Assembly: GCA_947426265.1 (NCBI GenBank)
Contig: CANEDJ010000003.1
Span: 1-57,845, forward strand
Direction: 5' to 3'
DNA from: MGBC102946 sp022793145
Lineage (GTDB): Bacteria; Bacillota_I; Bacilli_A; RF39; UBA660
Length of the DNA stretch: 57,845 nucleotides
Shown here: piece after piece, positions 7,906 to 16,657 of the stretch
Position numbering within the stretch: the first letter of the stretch is position 1
Layout: each line of letters starts with the position of its first letter
Translations under genes and position numbers: made by a program
The notes under the pieces: generated by a model
The model's input: only the letters and a program-made list of their open reading frames with translations
What the model was told of the DNA's origin: nothing
Database searches by the model: none

Positions 7906-8983
7906 AATTAAAAGTTTTGAAGAAAGAAAACAAGAATTAGTAAAAAAAGGAAAAGAAAAAGGCTTCATTAGTTATGAAGAATTGGCAGTTGCTTTAAAGG
8001 GACTAGATTTAGATGCAGATGCTTTAGATGAATTATATAATTTGTTTACTGAAAATAATATTGCAGTTGTATCTGAAGATGAAAGTGAAGGCGGAAATGG
8101 TGGAAATGTTGATAAAATTCTGTTAGATGATAATGCTTTAACCAAAGATCTAACAATTAATGATCCAGTTAGAATGTATTTAAAAGAAATAGGACAGATC
8201 AAATTACTCAGTATGGAAGAAGAACTAGAATTATCTGATCGTATTCGTGAAGGAGACGAACAAGCCAAAACGATTTTAGCAGAAGCAAATTTGCGTTTGG
8301 TTGTTAGTATTGCAAAAAGATATGTAGGGAGAGGGATGCTTTTCTTAGACTTAATTCAAGAAGGAAACATTGGCTTAATGAAAGCAGTAGATAAATTCGA
8401 TGTTTCAAAAGGATTTAAATTTTCTACATATGCAACATGGTGGATTAGACAAGCTATTACAAGAGCAATCGCAGACCAAGCACGTACAATTCGTGTTCCA
8501 GTGCATATGGTTGAAACAATTAATAAGCTAGCGCGTGTTCAAAGGCAACTTACATTAGAATTGAATCGTGAGCCAAGTGAAGAAGAATTGGCCAAAAAAA
8601 TGAATGTTTCTGTTGACAAAATTAGAGACATCTATAAAATTTCACAAGAACCAGTTAGTTTAGAAACTCCAATTGGAGAAGAAGACGATTCGCATTTGGG
8701 GGATTTTGTTCCAGATGAAAGGAATATGAGCCCAGAAGAATATGCAACGAATGAAATGTTAAAAGATGAAATTTCAGAAGTACTTCTTACTTTGACAGAA
8801 AGAGAAGAAAAGGTAATTCGTTTACGTTTTGGACTAGAAGATGGAAAATCTAGAACATTAGAAGAAGTTGGACAAATGTTTGGAGTTACTCGTGAGCGCA
8901 TTAGACAAATTGAAGCGAAAGCTTTAAGAAAATTGCGTCATCCTTCTCGTTCTAGAAAATTAAAGGATTATATGGGGGATTAA
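7895..8983 (+). CDS. rpoD: primary sigma factor SigA/RpoD
   Basis: A 362-residue housekeeping sigma-70 factor. It has a short region 1.1, region 1.2 (DPVRMYLKEIGQIKLL), region 2 with DLIQEGNIGLMKAVDKFD and the -10 recognition helix FKFSTYATWWIRQAI, region 3, and region 4 with the -35 helix-turn-helix ending VTRERIRQIEAKALRKLRHP. The promoter boxes seen across the window (TTGACA, TATAAT) fit this factor. AAGGAGAG lies six bases before the ATG, inside the end of dnaG. The stop codon shares one base with the trmK start. Confidence 0.97.
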   Translation: MINEIKSFEERKQELVKKGKEKGFISYEELAVALKGLDLDADALDELYNLFTENNIAVVSEDESEGGNGGNVDKILLDDNALTKDLTINDPVRMYLKEIGQIKLLSMEEELELSDRIREGDEQAKTILAEANLRLVVSIAKRYVGRGMLFLDLIQEGNIGLMKAVDKFDVSKGFKFSTYATWWIRQAITRAIADQARTIRVPVHMVETINKLARVQRQLTLELNREPSEEELAKKMNVSVDKIRDIYKISQEPVSLETPIGEEDDSHLGDFVPDERNMSPEEYATNEMLKDEISEVLLTLTEREEKVIRLRFGLEDGKSRTLEEVGQMFGVTRERIRQIEAKALRKLRHPSRSRKLKDYMGD

Positions 8984-9636
8984 TGAAATTATCAAGACGA
9001 TTACAAACAATTATAGATATGATCCCAGAAGGAGTTCGAGTGATTGATGTCGGTTGTGATCATGCTTTTTTAGACATTTATTTAACTTTAAAAGGAACCA
9101 ACCGATGTATTGCTAGTGATATCAATGAAAATGTATTAAAAAAGACCAAGGAAATGATAGAAAGCTATCAGTTGTTAGATAAGATACAAATTGTTAGAAG
9201 TGATGGATTAAAAGAAATAGAAGTAAAGCAAGATGATTTTGTAGTGATTGCTGGAATGGGGACTTCTACAATTTTAAGAATTTTATCAGAAAAAGAAATT
9301 ACACAAGTGATAATTCAAAGCAATAATGATTTAGAGGAACTTCGTAGAAAACTTTCTGACAATTATGGATTTTTAATTGTTGATGAGCAAGTGGTTTTTG
9401 AAAAAAATCTTTATTATGTTATTATGAAAATTCAAAAAGGAAATGTTCGTTACAGTGATAAAGAGTGTCAGTTAGGACCAATTTTGATTTCTAAAAGAGA
9501 CAGTTTAACAAAAAGCTATTTTGAAGCTTTGTTAAAGAAAAAAAAGAAAATACTAGATGCTTTACCAATCGATTGCGAAGAACAAAAAAAATTTATGGTG
9601 GAGATATCATATTTGAAAGAGGTTTTAAAAGGATAA
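8983..9636 (+). CDS. trmK: tRNA (adenine(22)-N1)-methyltransferase
   Basis: A 217-residue class I SAM-dependent methyltransferase of the TrmK/YqfN family, which makes m1A22 in tRNA. The SAM-binding loop is VIDVGCDHAFLDIYL, followed by CIASDINENVLKKTKE (acidic end of strand 2) and the family motif VVIAGMGTSTI. The C-terminus is a helical coiled region. The position directly after rpoD with a one-base overlap (TAATG) is conserved in Bacillota and supports the call. Confidence 0.93.
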   Translation: MKLSRRLQTIIDMIPEGVRVIDVGCDHAFLDIYLTLKGTNRCIASDINENVLKKTKEMIESYQLLDKIQIVRSDGLKEIEVKQDDFVVIAGMGTSTILRILSEKEITQVIIQSNNDLEELRRKLSDNYGFLIVDEQVVFEKNLYYVIMKIQKGNVRYSDKECQLGPILISKRDSLTKSYFEALLKKKKKILDALPIDCEEQKKFMVEISYLKEVLKG

Positions 9637-9653
9637 TTTTGTTATCTTTTTTT
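9632..9653 (+). terminator. terminator of the dnaG-rpoD-trmK operon
   Basis: Short stem GATAA / TTATC around TTTTG with an immediate T7 run; it overlaps the trmK stop codon. Confidence 0.6.
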
Positions 9654-9682
9654 ATATAATTGGTGATTTTGGAAATAATAGT

Positions 9683-9713
9683 AAAGAAAAAACTGTTAGA
9701 AATTAACAGTTTT
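9683..9713 (-). terminator. terminator of the yqfQ-like gene
   Basis: A 10-bp perfect stem, AAAACTGTTA / TAACAGTTTT, with loop ATTTC (minus-strand reading) and a following T-rich tract, abutting the stop codon. Confidence 0.8.
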
Positions 9714-10059
9714 AAGCAAAGAAAGTAGGTCCTGCTTCATTTGCTAGAGAACTTTTTGATACAATATCAGCAGTATTTTCTGAAGAAATATTTTGTTTTA
9801 TTGTTTGAGGTTTTTGTTCTTTTGTATCTACTTTTTTAAATTCATTCATAACTCTGAACATTGTTTTCGCATTTTTCATCATTGGTGATACTTGCTTTAC
9901 AACTGGAATTGCTTGATTTACAAAGTTTAGTGTTCTTTGTGCTCCATTTAGGAGACTAGAAAAACTAAAACCTTTGCCTAAACCACTCCCTAATAAATTT
10001 GTTGTAGGTGCGGAAAGCGTGCTGTAAGGATATAGAAAATAAGGATTATAGTAATTCAT
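9712..10059 (-). CDS. yqfQ: YqfQ/VrrA-like spore protein
   Basis: A 115-residue protein resembling the YqfQ (VrrA) family of spore-associated proteins: a Tyr/Pro-rich start (MNYYNPYFLYPYS), a Gly-rich segment (LLGSGLGKGFS), then the conserved helical part FSSLLNGAQRTLNFVNQ, VKQVSPMMKNAKTMFRVMNEFK. It starts at the ATG at 10059 because AAAGGAG is 7 bp upstream; the frame extends further but only into promoter sequence. In Bacillus subtilis yqfQ also lies just beyond dnaG-sigA-trmK, so the synteny supports the name. A sigma-E-like promoter precedes it. Confidence 0.75.
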   Translation of the reverse strand: MNYYNPYFLYPYSTLSAPTTNLLGSGLGKGFSFSSLLNGAQRTLNFVNQAIPVVKQVSPMMKNAKTMFRVMNEFKKVDTKEQKPQTIKQNISSENTADIVSKSSLANEAGPTFFA

Positions 10060-10080
10060 GCTAGTACTCCTTTCTAACTT

Positions 10081-10109
10081 ATTATATGAATTTGTCAAAA
10101 AAAGTTTTA
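10081..10109 (-). promoter_or_regulatory. sigma-E-like promoter for the yqfQ-like gene
   Basis: Minus-strand TAAAACT, 14-bp spacer, CATATAAT. The -10 matches 7 of 8 of the mother-cell sigma-E consensus CATACAMT and the -35 matches 5 of 7 of KMATATT. The predicted start falls just before the AAAGGAG ribosome site. No properly spaced sigma-A alternative is visible. Confidence 0.45.
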
Positions 10110-10133
10110 CAAAATCAAAATATGTGGTATAAT
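10106..10133 (+). promoter_or_regulatory. sigma-A promoter of the pilC operon
   Basis: TTTACA, 16-bp spacer, TATAAT. The -35 box overlaps the -35 of the divergent yqfQ-like promoter, so the two polymerases should exclude each other. Confidence 0.7.
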
Positions 10134-10180
10134 CTTTATAGTATAAAAGAGTAGAGGAGATTGGAAGGTGTTCTTTTATT

Positions 10181-12121
10181 ATGAATAAACCAGTATTATC
10201 GAGACCTTTTTTCTTCATTTTCAAGATGTTGAAACTAATAGTGTTATCACCAGTATATTTGGTAAAATATTTTTCATTAGGCTTCTTTTTTACTATGTGG
10301 TTTTTTATTTCTAATGTAGTGAATATGATAGGCTTTATTGTGATGTACCCGTCTTATATTGTTTATAAGATTGTTAGGTTTGTAGTAAATATAGTAGGAA
10401 AATTGGTGTTATTTCTATCTTATGGAGTGTATAGAATTGTAAAATTGATTTTCTTCCCAGTATTGATATTAGCAAAACCTAAGTCAAAACCAGGAACAAA
10501 GAACGAGACACTTGCAACTACAAAATCAGAAAAAGTTGTAAAAGTAGACGCAAAGAAATTAAAGAAAGCCAAAGCATTAGAAGAAAAACAATTACGAATT
10601 GAAAAGGAAAAAGAAGAAAAAGCAAGACTTGCTGAAGAACGTAAGAAAAGAAAAAAACGTGAAAATGAATCATATGTTAATGAGAATGTTACTAGAGAAA
10701 AGAAATCGTTTGGAGATAAAATTAATGATGCTTTACTTCATATGGGAAAAACTCCAAAACGTATGGTTGAGAACGTTAAAAAACGTTGGAATAATACATC
10801 TTTTGTAAAAAATGCTAAAAACAAAAAAGATATTAATCGTCAAGCATTATTGATTAATTTTGAAGGCGATGATGCCAAAAAATCTGATAAAAAGTTGATG
10901 TATGAATATGAAGGTAAAAATGCTGAAGGAAAGATTGTAAAAGGTTATTTTGAGGCCTATTCAAAAGTAGAAGTGCATTCTTTCTTATTGAGTGAAGGAT
11001 TCGAAGTTTATAGTATAAAAACAAATAAATTAATTCAGTTATTACATAGTAATGCAACTGGAAATACCTCTAAAATGAAAGTGAAAGATATGATTTTCTT
11101 TTTAACACAACTTTCTACTTATATCAAAGCAGGTATTCCATTGGTTGATTCGTTAAAAATTTTAACAAAACAATTTAAAAACAAAACTTATCAACGTATA
11201 TTTAGAGCAATGATTTATGACTTGACAATGGGAGAAAGTTTTAGTTCAGCTTTAGAAAAGCAAGGAAATGCTTTTCCTAGATTATTGATTAACATGGTAA
11301 AGGCATCTGAAATGACAGGAGAACTTCCAGAAGCACTAGATGATATGTCAGACTATTATACAGAAACAGAAAGAACTAGAAAACAAATGATTAGTGCTAT
11401 GATGTATCCAAGTATTGTATTTGTGGTAGCAATAGCAGTAGTAACTTTTATTTTACTATATGTTGTACCAAGGTTTGTAGAAATTTACAAAACGATGGAT
11501 GAAGCGTCTATTCCAGAATTTACTAGATTCGTACTTAATGTGAGTGATTTCTTACAAGCATACTTTGTATGGATATTGATTGGCTTTATTATATTTGTAT
11601 TGGTAACAAGATATTTATATCATAATGTAAAAGTTATTCGTACTATGTTACAATGGACGATTATGCATTTTCCTGTATTTGGGAATGTTATCATTTATAA
11701 TGAAGTTACGATGTTTACCAAAACGTTTAGCTCTTTATTAGCTCATAACGTATTTATTACGGATAGTATGGAAGTATTAAATAAAATTACAAATAATGAA
11801 GTTTATAAAATGCTAATTTTAGATACAATTACAAACTTAGCTAAAGGTGAAAAAATTTCAGAAGCTTTTAAGGATCATTGGGCGTTTCCACTTCCTGCTT
11901 ATGAAATGATTGTAACTGGAGAAAAGACAGGTCAATTAGCTGAAATGATGGCAAAAGTATCTAGTTATTATCAAGATTTACATGCCAATGCGGTTACTAG
12001 AATTAAGTCTTTCTTGGAACCAGTATTAATTATTTCACTTACTGTAGTTGTAGGATTTATCGTATTAGCAGTTGTTATTCCAATGTTTAATATGTATTCT
12101 TCAATTCAAGGAATAAGTTAG
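10181..12121 (+). CDS. GspF/PilC-type inner-membrane platform protein with long N-terminal extension
   Basis: A 646-residue protein. The C-terminal ~390 residues are a complete GspF/PilC/ComGB platform: two T2SS_F units (FFLTQLSTYIKAGIPLVDSLKIL with MVKASEMTGELPEALDDMS; MFTKTFSSLLAHNVFITDS with VTGEKTGQLAEMMAKVS) and three transmembrane helices. The first ~250 residues are not part of the family: residues 1-97 are strongly hydrophobic with positively charged repeats (SPVYLVKYF, PSYIVYKIVRF, LSYGVYRIVKL), and residues ~100-250 form a Lys/Glu-rich coiled-coil linker. GGAAGGTG precedes the ATG by ten bases. It is followed by the prepilin peptidase gene. The extension may be an extra membrane anchor or docking site (inference). 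Confidence 0.85.
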   Translation: MNKPVLSRPFFFIFKMLKLIVLSPVYLVKYFSLGFFFTMWFFISNVVNMIGFIVMYPSYIVYKIVRFVVNIVGKLVLFLSYGVYRIVKLIFFPVLILAKPKSKPGTKNETLATTKSEKVVKVDAKKLKKAKALEEKQLRIEKEKEEKARLAEERKKRKKRENESYVNENVTREKKSFGDKINDALLHMGKTPKRMVENVKKRWNNTSFVKNAKNKKDINRQALLINFEGDDAKKSDKKLMYEYEGKNAEGKIVKGYFEAYSKVEVHSFLLSEGFEVYSIKTNKLIQLLHSNATGNTSKMKVKDMIFFLTQLSTYIKAGIPLVDSLKILTKQFKNKTYQRIFRAMIYDLTMGESFSSALEKQGNAFPRLLINMVKASEMTGELPEALDDMSDYYTETERTRKQMISAMMYPSIVFVVAIAVVTFILLYVVPRFVEIYKTMDEASIPEFTRFVLNVSDFLQAYFVWILIGFIIFVLVTRYLYHNVKVIRTMLQWTIMHFPVFGNVIIYNEVTMFTKTFSSLLAHNVFITDSMEVLNKITNNEVYKMLILDTITNLAKGEKISEAFKDHWAFPLPAYEMIVTGEKTGQLAEMMAKVSSYYQDLHANAVTRIKSFLEPVLIISLTVVVGFIVLAVVIPMFNMYSSIQGIS

Positions 12122-12148
12122 CAAAAAGAGAGTAGAGGAGTAAGTACT

Positions 12149-12925
12149 ATGGAATTATACTATGCAATTACATTCTTTATATTTGGAACTATCTTTGGTT
12201 CCTTCTATAATGTTGTTGGGTACAGGTTACCAAAAGGAGAGTCGATTTTATATCCTCCTTCCCATTGCCCAAATTGTAATCATAGATTGGGTCCATTAGA
12301 ACTTATCCCTATATTCTCTTTTTTTATACAGGGAAGAAAGTGTGTTAGTTGTTATCAAAAAATTTCATGGTTTTATCCAATCTTTGAATTTAGCTGTGGT
12401 TTATTGTTCGCTATTGCTTATCTTATTTTTGGTTTATCTTTAGAACTGGTAATTGCGCTTACTTTTATTTCTATGTTATGTATTATTGTATTAAGTGATT
12501 ATGAATATATGATTATTTCAGATGAAGTATTAATATTTTTTAGCATTATACTTACAGTAGAATTATTTATAAAAGATGGATTTGCTTCTACTGGAATGCA
12601 TTTATTAGAAGGAGTTTTGGCATTTTTTACAATGTGGGGAATTAAAAAGCTTGGCGATTTTATGTTTAAAAAGGAGTCCATGGGTGGTGGAGATATTAAA
12701 TTAATGTTTGTATTTGGATTAGTTCTAGGTTATCCGCTTTCCATTATTTCCATCTTTGTTGGATCAATTATTGGACTTCCTATTTCTTTGATTATTGTGG
12801 CAAAAAAGAGTAGTCATGAAATCCCATTTGGACCATTTTTGAGTGCAGGTGCCTTAATTTTATTACTATCACGAATTGATTTTAATTCAATTATAAAAGC
12901 GATGGAAACTTTGATAATTATGTAA
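12149..12925 (+). CDS. pilD: prepilin peptidase (PilD/ComC, A24 aspartic protease)
   Basis: A 258-residue polytopic enzyme that cleaves and N-methylates prepilins, here probably the three at 2606, 14651 and 15160. The N-terminal methylase domain has FGTIFGSFYNVVGYRLP and two CxxC pairs (HCPNCNH, KCVSCYQ). The catalytic aspartates are in SDYEYMIISDE and in GGGDIKLM. Membrane helices run through the C-terminal half. It lies 27 bp after the platform gene with GAGGAG upstream and ends on a terminator. Confidence 0.92.
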   Translation: MELYYAITFFIFGTIFGSFYNVVGYRLPKGESILYPPSHCPNCNHRLGPLELIPIFSFFIQGRKCVSCYQKISWFYPIFEFSCGLLFAIAYLIFGLSLELVIALTFISMLCIIVLSDYEYMIISDEVLIFFSIILTVELFIKDGFASTGMHLLEGVLAFFTMWGIKKLGDFMFKKESMGGGDIKLMFVFGLVLGYPLSIISIFVGSIIGLPISLIIVAKKSSHEIPFGPFLSAGALILLLSRIDFNSIIKAMETLIIM

Positions 12926-12948
12926 AGAACCTTATTGGTTCTTTTTTA
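12925..12948 (+). terminator. terminator of pilC-pilD
   Basis: AAGAACC / GGTTCTT around TTATT, then TTTTTATTTT, immediately after the stop codon. Confidence 0.8.
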
Positions 12949-12961
12949 TTTTAAAAGAGCA

Positions 12962-12988
12962 TAAAAAAAGAAGCAAGTCTTTGCTTCT
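12962..12988 (-). terminator. terminator of the traffic ATPase gene
   Basis: Minus-strand AGAAGCAAA / TTGCTTCT hairpin followed by TTTTTTT, overlapping the stop codon. Confidence 0.8.
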
Positions 12989-14552
12989 ATAATGAATCTA
13001 AATCAACATCAGCTGCTTGCATCATAATCTCATCAATACTACGTGCAGCATTAGTAGGTGTAGAAGTTCTTTCTCTTACCATAGCGCTTCTACTTGGAGT
13101 AGAACTTTCAGATGGTCTTGCAGGTATTTCTCTAGGTACTTGCTGTGTATTGATTGGCCTTGGCTGAGTAGGTCTAGCTTGTGGTTGCTGTTGATGTGGT
13201 ACTTCAGAATTTCTTGTATGATTTTCTAAATTAGGCCTTTGAATTGGACTTGTAGGTCTTGCAGGAGTAGGTCTTATAGAACCTCTATCATTTTCATTTA
13301 CAGAGCGATGTGTTGAGTCTGTATAATCAAGTGCAGTTTTTAAGTCAAATGAACCTGCTAAATTATCATCATCATCTAATTCAATAAGTTTTAAAATTTC
13401 TTCAAATGTTGTTAAACCTTTTTCTACTTTTTCAAGTCCGTCTTGAAGTAATGTAATTACATCAGTATTATATACTAAACGACGTAAATCTTCTTTTCGC
13501 ATATCTTGACTAATAGCGTCTTTAATCTCTTGATTAATTAATAATACTTCATGAATAGCAATTCTTCCTTTATATCCATTTCCACATTCAGGGCAGCCTT
13601 CTACAGAATAAACTTCACTTACTTCATGTCCTAATACTTTTCTAAATAAATCTTTTTCATATTGATTTGTTGGTCTTTTAGAGCGGCATTTTGGACATAA
13701 CTTACGTGCTAATTTTTGTGAAATGATTCCTTCTAAAGCACTTGATAGTAAGTAACGTTCAACATCCATATCAAGCAAACGTTCAATTGTATTTAATGAA
13801 TTGTTGGTGTGAATTGTTGATAATACAATATGACCTGTAATAGAAGCACGTACTGCGATTTTTGCTGTTTCAGTGTCACGAATTTCTCCGATCATGATAA
13901 CATTAGGGTCTTGACGTAGGATAGATCGTAATGCAGTTGCAAAGTCTAGTCCAATTTCAGAATTGGTTTGAACTTGATTGATACCTTCGATATCCATTTC
14001 TATTGGGTCTTCAACCGTAACAATATTTGTATCTTCATTATTTAATTTTTGAAGAATAGAGTATACAGTAGTTGATTTACCACTTCCTGTAGCTCCAGTT
14101 ACTAGGATAATTCCGTTAGGAACGCTAATCATTTTTAAAACCTTTTTATAATTTTCTTCACTAAATCCTAAATTTTCTATTCCACTTAAACTCATAGAGT
14201 AGTCTAAAATACGAATAACAATCTTTTCTCCTTCGCTTGTTGGTAAACAAGAAACACGAAGATCTAAGTTAACTCCCTGTAAAGTAGCTTTAATTGCACC
14301 ATCTTGTGGAAGTCTAGATTCTGTAATGTTCATTCCAGAAATAATTTTGATACGCGTAACTAAGTTCTTTTTTATGGTATTAGGAACTTCAGCATAGTCA
14401 ATTAGCGCACCATCAATACGAATTCTGATTTTCATGAACTCTGCATGAGGGTCAAAGTGAATATCGCTGGCACCTCTTTTGGCGGCATCAACCATAATCT
14501 CATTTACTACCTCAACAACAGGCATTTTCTCAAAATCAAATTTTTTTAACAT
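12987..14552 (-). CDS. GspE/PilB-type traffic ATPase with proline-rich tail
   Basis: A 521-residue cytoplasmic ATPase that drives assembly of type IV pili or pseudopili with the platform protein at 10181. The core is complete: RGASDIHFDP (N2 domain, residue ~26), Walker A GATGSGKS (153-160), Asp box, Walker B region VIMIGEIRD (218-226), His box STIHTN, and a four-cysteine zinc site (C286, C289, C320, C323). It starts directly at the N2 domain, so the N-terminal MshEN/N1 domain of PilB is missing. Residues ~400-521 form a low-complexity Pro/Thr/Arg/Gln tail not typical of the family. It is convergent with pilD and divergent from two prepilins. Confidence 0.9.
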   Translation of the reverse strand: MLKKFDFEKMPVVEVVNEIMVDAAKRGASDIHFDPHAEFMKIRIRIDGALIDYAEVPNTIKKNLVTRIKIISGMNITESRLPQDGAIKATLQGVNLDLRVSCLPTSEGEKIVIRILDYSMSLSGIENLGFSEENYKKVLKMISVPNGIILVTGATGSGKSTTVYSILQKLNNEDTNIVTVEDPIEMDIEGINQVQTNSEIGLDFATALRSILRQDPNVIMIGEIRDTETAKIAVRASITGHIVLSTIHTNNSLNTIERLLDMDVERYLLSSALEGIISQKLARKLCPKCRSKRPTNQYEKDLFRKVLGHEVSEVYSVEGCPECGNGYKGRIAIHEVLLINQEIKDAISQDMRKEDLRRLVYNTDVITLLQDGLEKVEKGLTTFEEILKLIELDDDDNLAGSFDLKTALDYTDSTHRSVNENDRGSIRPTPARPTSPIQRPNLENHTRNSEVPHQQQPQARPTQPRPINTQQVPREIPARPSESSTPSRSAMVRERTSTPTNAARSIDEIMMQAADVDLDSL

Positions 14553-14650
14553 TTAAAAATTCATCCCCTTTTATTCTTTTGGACTAGCTTTTATCCTGAA
14601 ACTATTATATAATACTATTAGAATAAATTCAAGTACCGTGGGAGGAGTTT

Positions 14651-15148
14651 ATGAAAAAATTAAATAATAAGGGGTTTATGTTGACAGAAACGTTAGTGGT
14701 TGCAACTTTTGTAATTGCAACATTGGTTTTCTTATATACACAATTTAGAACAGTAAATAGAAGTTATAGTACCAGTTTTAAATATAATAATGCAGAAGAA
14801 TTATATGCACTTGGAAATGTGAGTGATTATTTAAAGCTAAATGGAATTCATACAGTTGGCTCTATTGTAGCTTCTAGTTCTGAACGCTATTTGGATATTA
14901 CTGATTGTAATGGTAGTTTTTTATCAGAAGCAAATTATTGTACAGCTCTTGTAAACACATTGGGAATTAAACAGATGATTGTCACCTCTGAAAATTTAGA
15001 TGAATTAAAATCTGCCATGAAAAGTAATGAACGTTTGTCAGAGAATATGAAAGATTTTATTTCTGTTATTAAATATAATAAAACGGGATCAAATTACCGA
15101 ATTATTGCAGAATTTACAAATGGTACATTTGCGACAATTACTATATAA
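14651..15148 (+). CDS. type IV prepilin-like protein
   Basis: A 165-residue pseudopilin beginning MKKLNNKGFMLTETLVV, a class III signal with cleavage after G8 and Glu at mature position 5, then a hydrophobic N-terminal helix. The mature domain has two cysteines (ITDCNGS, NYCTALV), which suggests a disulfide-pinned loop. GGGAGGAG precedes the ATG. The next prepilin follows after 11 bp, so the two are co-transcribed. TATAAT at 14608 may be its promoter -10; no good -35 is visible. It is probably a minor pilin of the competence or type IV pilus system. Confidence 0.8.
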   Translation: MKKLNNKGFMLTETLVVATFVIATLVFLYTQFRTVNRSYSTSFKYNNAEELYALGNVSDYLKLNGIHTVGSIVASSSERYLDITDCNGSFLSEANYCTALVNTLGIKQMIVTSENLDELKSAMKSNERLSENMKDFISVIKYNKTGSNYRIIAEFTNGTFATITI

Positions 15149-15159
15149 GGAGGAGTAAC

Positions 15160-15666
15160 ATGAAGAATCAAAAAGGGTTTACCTTGGTAGAATTAATTGC
15201 ATCTTTTACACTTGCGCTTGTTATTATGTTTTTCTTATTCCAAATTGTGATTACTGTAAAAGAACTTTATGTATCATCTGGATTAAAAACAGAAATGTTG
15301 ATTAGACAAGCCAATTTAGAAAGACAAATAGGATTAGATTTGAAGGAAAAGGCATTAACAAGCGTTGCTAGCTGTGGAACTGACTGTTATAGACTTGTCT
15401 ATGGAGATAATACTTCAAAAGAATTAAAGGTAGATAGAAGTAGGAATATTGTTTCTTATGGGGCTTATCAAATTTCTATTCAAGATGGAAGTAAAATTGG
15501 TAATTTTACAATTACTAAAAATACAGTGTCTGGAGTTTCTAGTGGAAAATATAATACCATTTTATTAATTGATATTCCGATTACCAATAAAGTAGTAACA
15601 GGAAGAAACTTTGGAGTTCATATGGTTTATCAATATGATAGTAGGGTAACTAATATTGGTTTATAA
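15160..15666 (+). CDS. type IV prepilin-like protein (minor pilin)
   Basis: A 168-residue pseudopilin with a textbook class III signal (MKNQKGFTLVELIASFTL, cleavage after G6) and a single N-terminal helix that continues into a coiled alpha-1 region. The mature part has a CGTDC pair (SVASCGTDCYRLV) and a beta-rich C-terminal domain. The strong site AAGGAGGAG precedes it and it is paired with the upstream prepilin. Its final codons overlap the end of the convergent ylbJ gene by six bases. Confidence 0.82.
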   Translation: MKNQKGFTLVELIASFTLALVIMFFLFQIVITVKELYVSSGLKTEMLIRQANLERQIGLDLKEKALTSVASCGTDCYRLVYGDNTSKELKVDRSRNIVSYGAYQISIQDGSKIGNFTITKNTVSGVSSGKYNTILLIDIPITNKVVTGRNFGVHMVYQYDSRVTNIGL

Positions 15667-16641
15667 CAGAAGAGTCCAAAAATCAAATAAGAAAAATACC
15701 AAAATTGAAGCGAGTAAGGCATGAATGACTCTTGCTACTAAAAATGGAAAGTATTTAATTTTAGTAGTACTGATGATGCTGATTACTTGCATATGGACAG
15801 AAAGTCCGCCAAATGAAAGTATCATAGCAGTTAAGATACTTTTTAATTTTAATGGGATATTTAATACACTGACATACTTTAATCCTTGTGTCATTTCTAC
15901 AAATCCGTTTAAAATGCTTTGATTATAATTGTTAAGTTGAATATTTTTATCAATAATTGTTGTGATAACTAAGAAAGTTGTTACAGTCCCTAAAATTAAT
16001 AAAAGGGTTGAAATACTATTTTGAAGCGCTTTTGTTAAAATCTGGCCGAAATTAGAAGAGTTACTGATTCGTTTTTGATGCATAGAAAAAATTGCCTTTT
16101 TTAAAGATATGGAGCAACTTTTTTCTTTTGTTGGATAGAAATTTCGAAAAAGAATCCCAATGATAATATTTCCTATATAATGGCAAAGTAAAATGAGTAG
16201 TCCTACTTCTTTATTGTTTAAGAATAAAATAGAAACCGTTCCTAATATAAATAAAGGATTAGAAAAGCAGGTAAACATTAGAATTTTAGTTCCCTCTTGT
16301 TCATCAATTCTTCCTTGTTCTAATAACTCTTTTGTATATTTGGCATTGGAAGGAAATCCTGATATAATACTCATAACAAATATAAAAGCACATGAACTAT
16401 TTGTTTTAAATAAACGTACCATGATAGGTTTTAATAACTCTCCACAAAGCTCAATAAAACCATAATTCATTAAAATTTCAGATAGCACAAAAAAAGGAAA
16501 AAGAGAAGGAAAAATATTGTTTTTCCATATACTAAATGAAAATGTTACCGATTCTAAAATGGCAGCACGTTCTGTTAATATTTGAATGCCAATAAAAATG
16601 AATAAACTCATTATAATAATACTAGACCATATTTTTTTCAT
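15661..16641 (-). CDS. ylbJ: sporulation integral membrane protein YlbJ
   Basis: A 326-residue membrane protein of the YlbJ family (nucleoside-recognition 'Gate' superfamily), which in Bacillus is a mother-cell protein needed for normal spore cortex. Diagnostic segments are NNIFPSLFPFFVLSEILMN, the loop ISGFPSNAKYTKELLEQG and FTCFSNPLFILGT, with about eight helices. AAGGAGAAAG precedes the ATG. It diverges from ylbL; in Bacillus subtilis ylbJ and ylbL are close neighbours too, which supports the call. Confidence 0.85.
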   Translation of the reverse strand: MKKIWSSIIIMSLFIFIGIQILTERAAILESVTFSFSIWKNNIFPSLFPFFVLSEILMNYGFIELCGELLKPIMVRLFKTNSSCAFIFVMSIISGFPSNAKYTKELLEQGRIDEQEGTKILMFTCFSNPLFILGTVSILFLNNKEVGLLILLCHYIGNIIIGILFRNFYPTKEKSCSISLKKAIFSMHQKRISNSSNFGQILTKALQNSISTLLLILGTVTTFLVITTIIDKNIQLNNYNQSILNGFVEMTQGLKYVSVLNIPLKLKSILTAMILSFGGLSVHMQVISIISTTKIKYFPFLVARVIHALLASILVFFLFDFWTLLL

Positions 16642-16657
16642 AACTTTCTCCTTTTGG

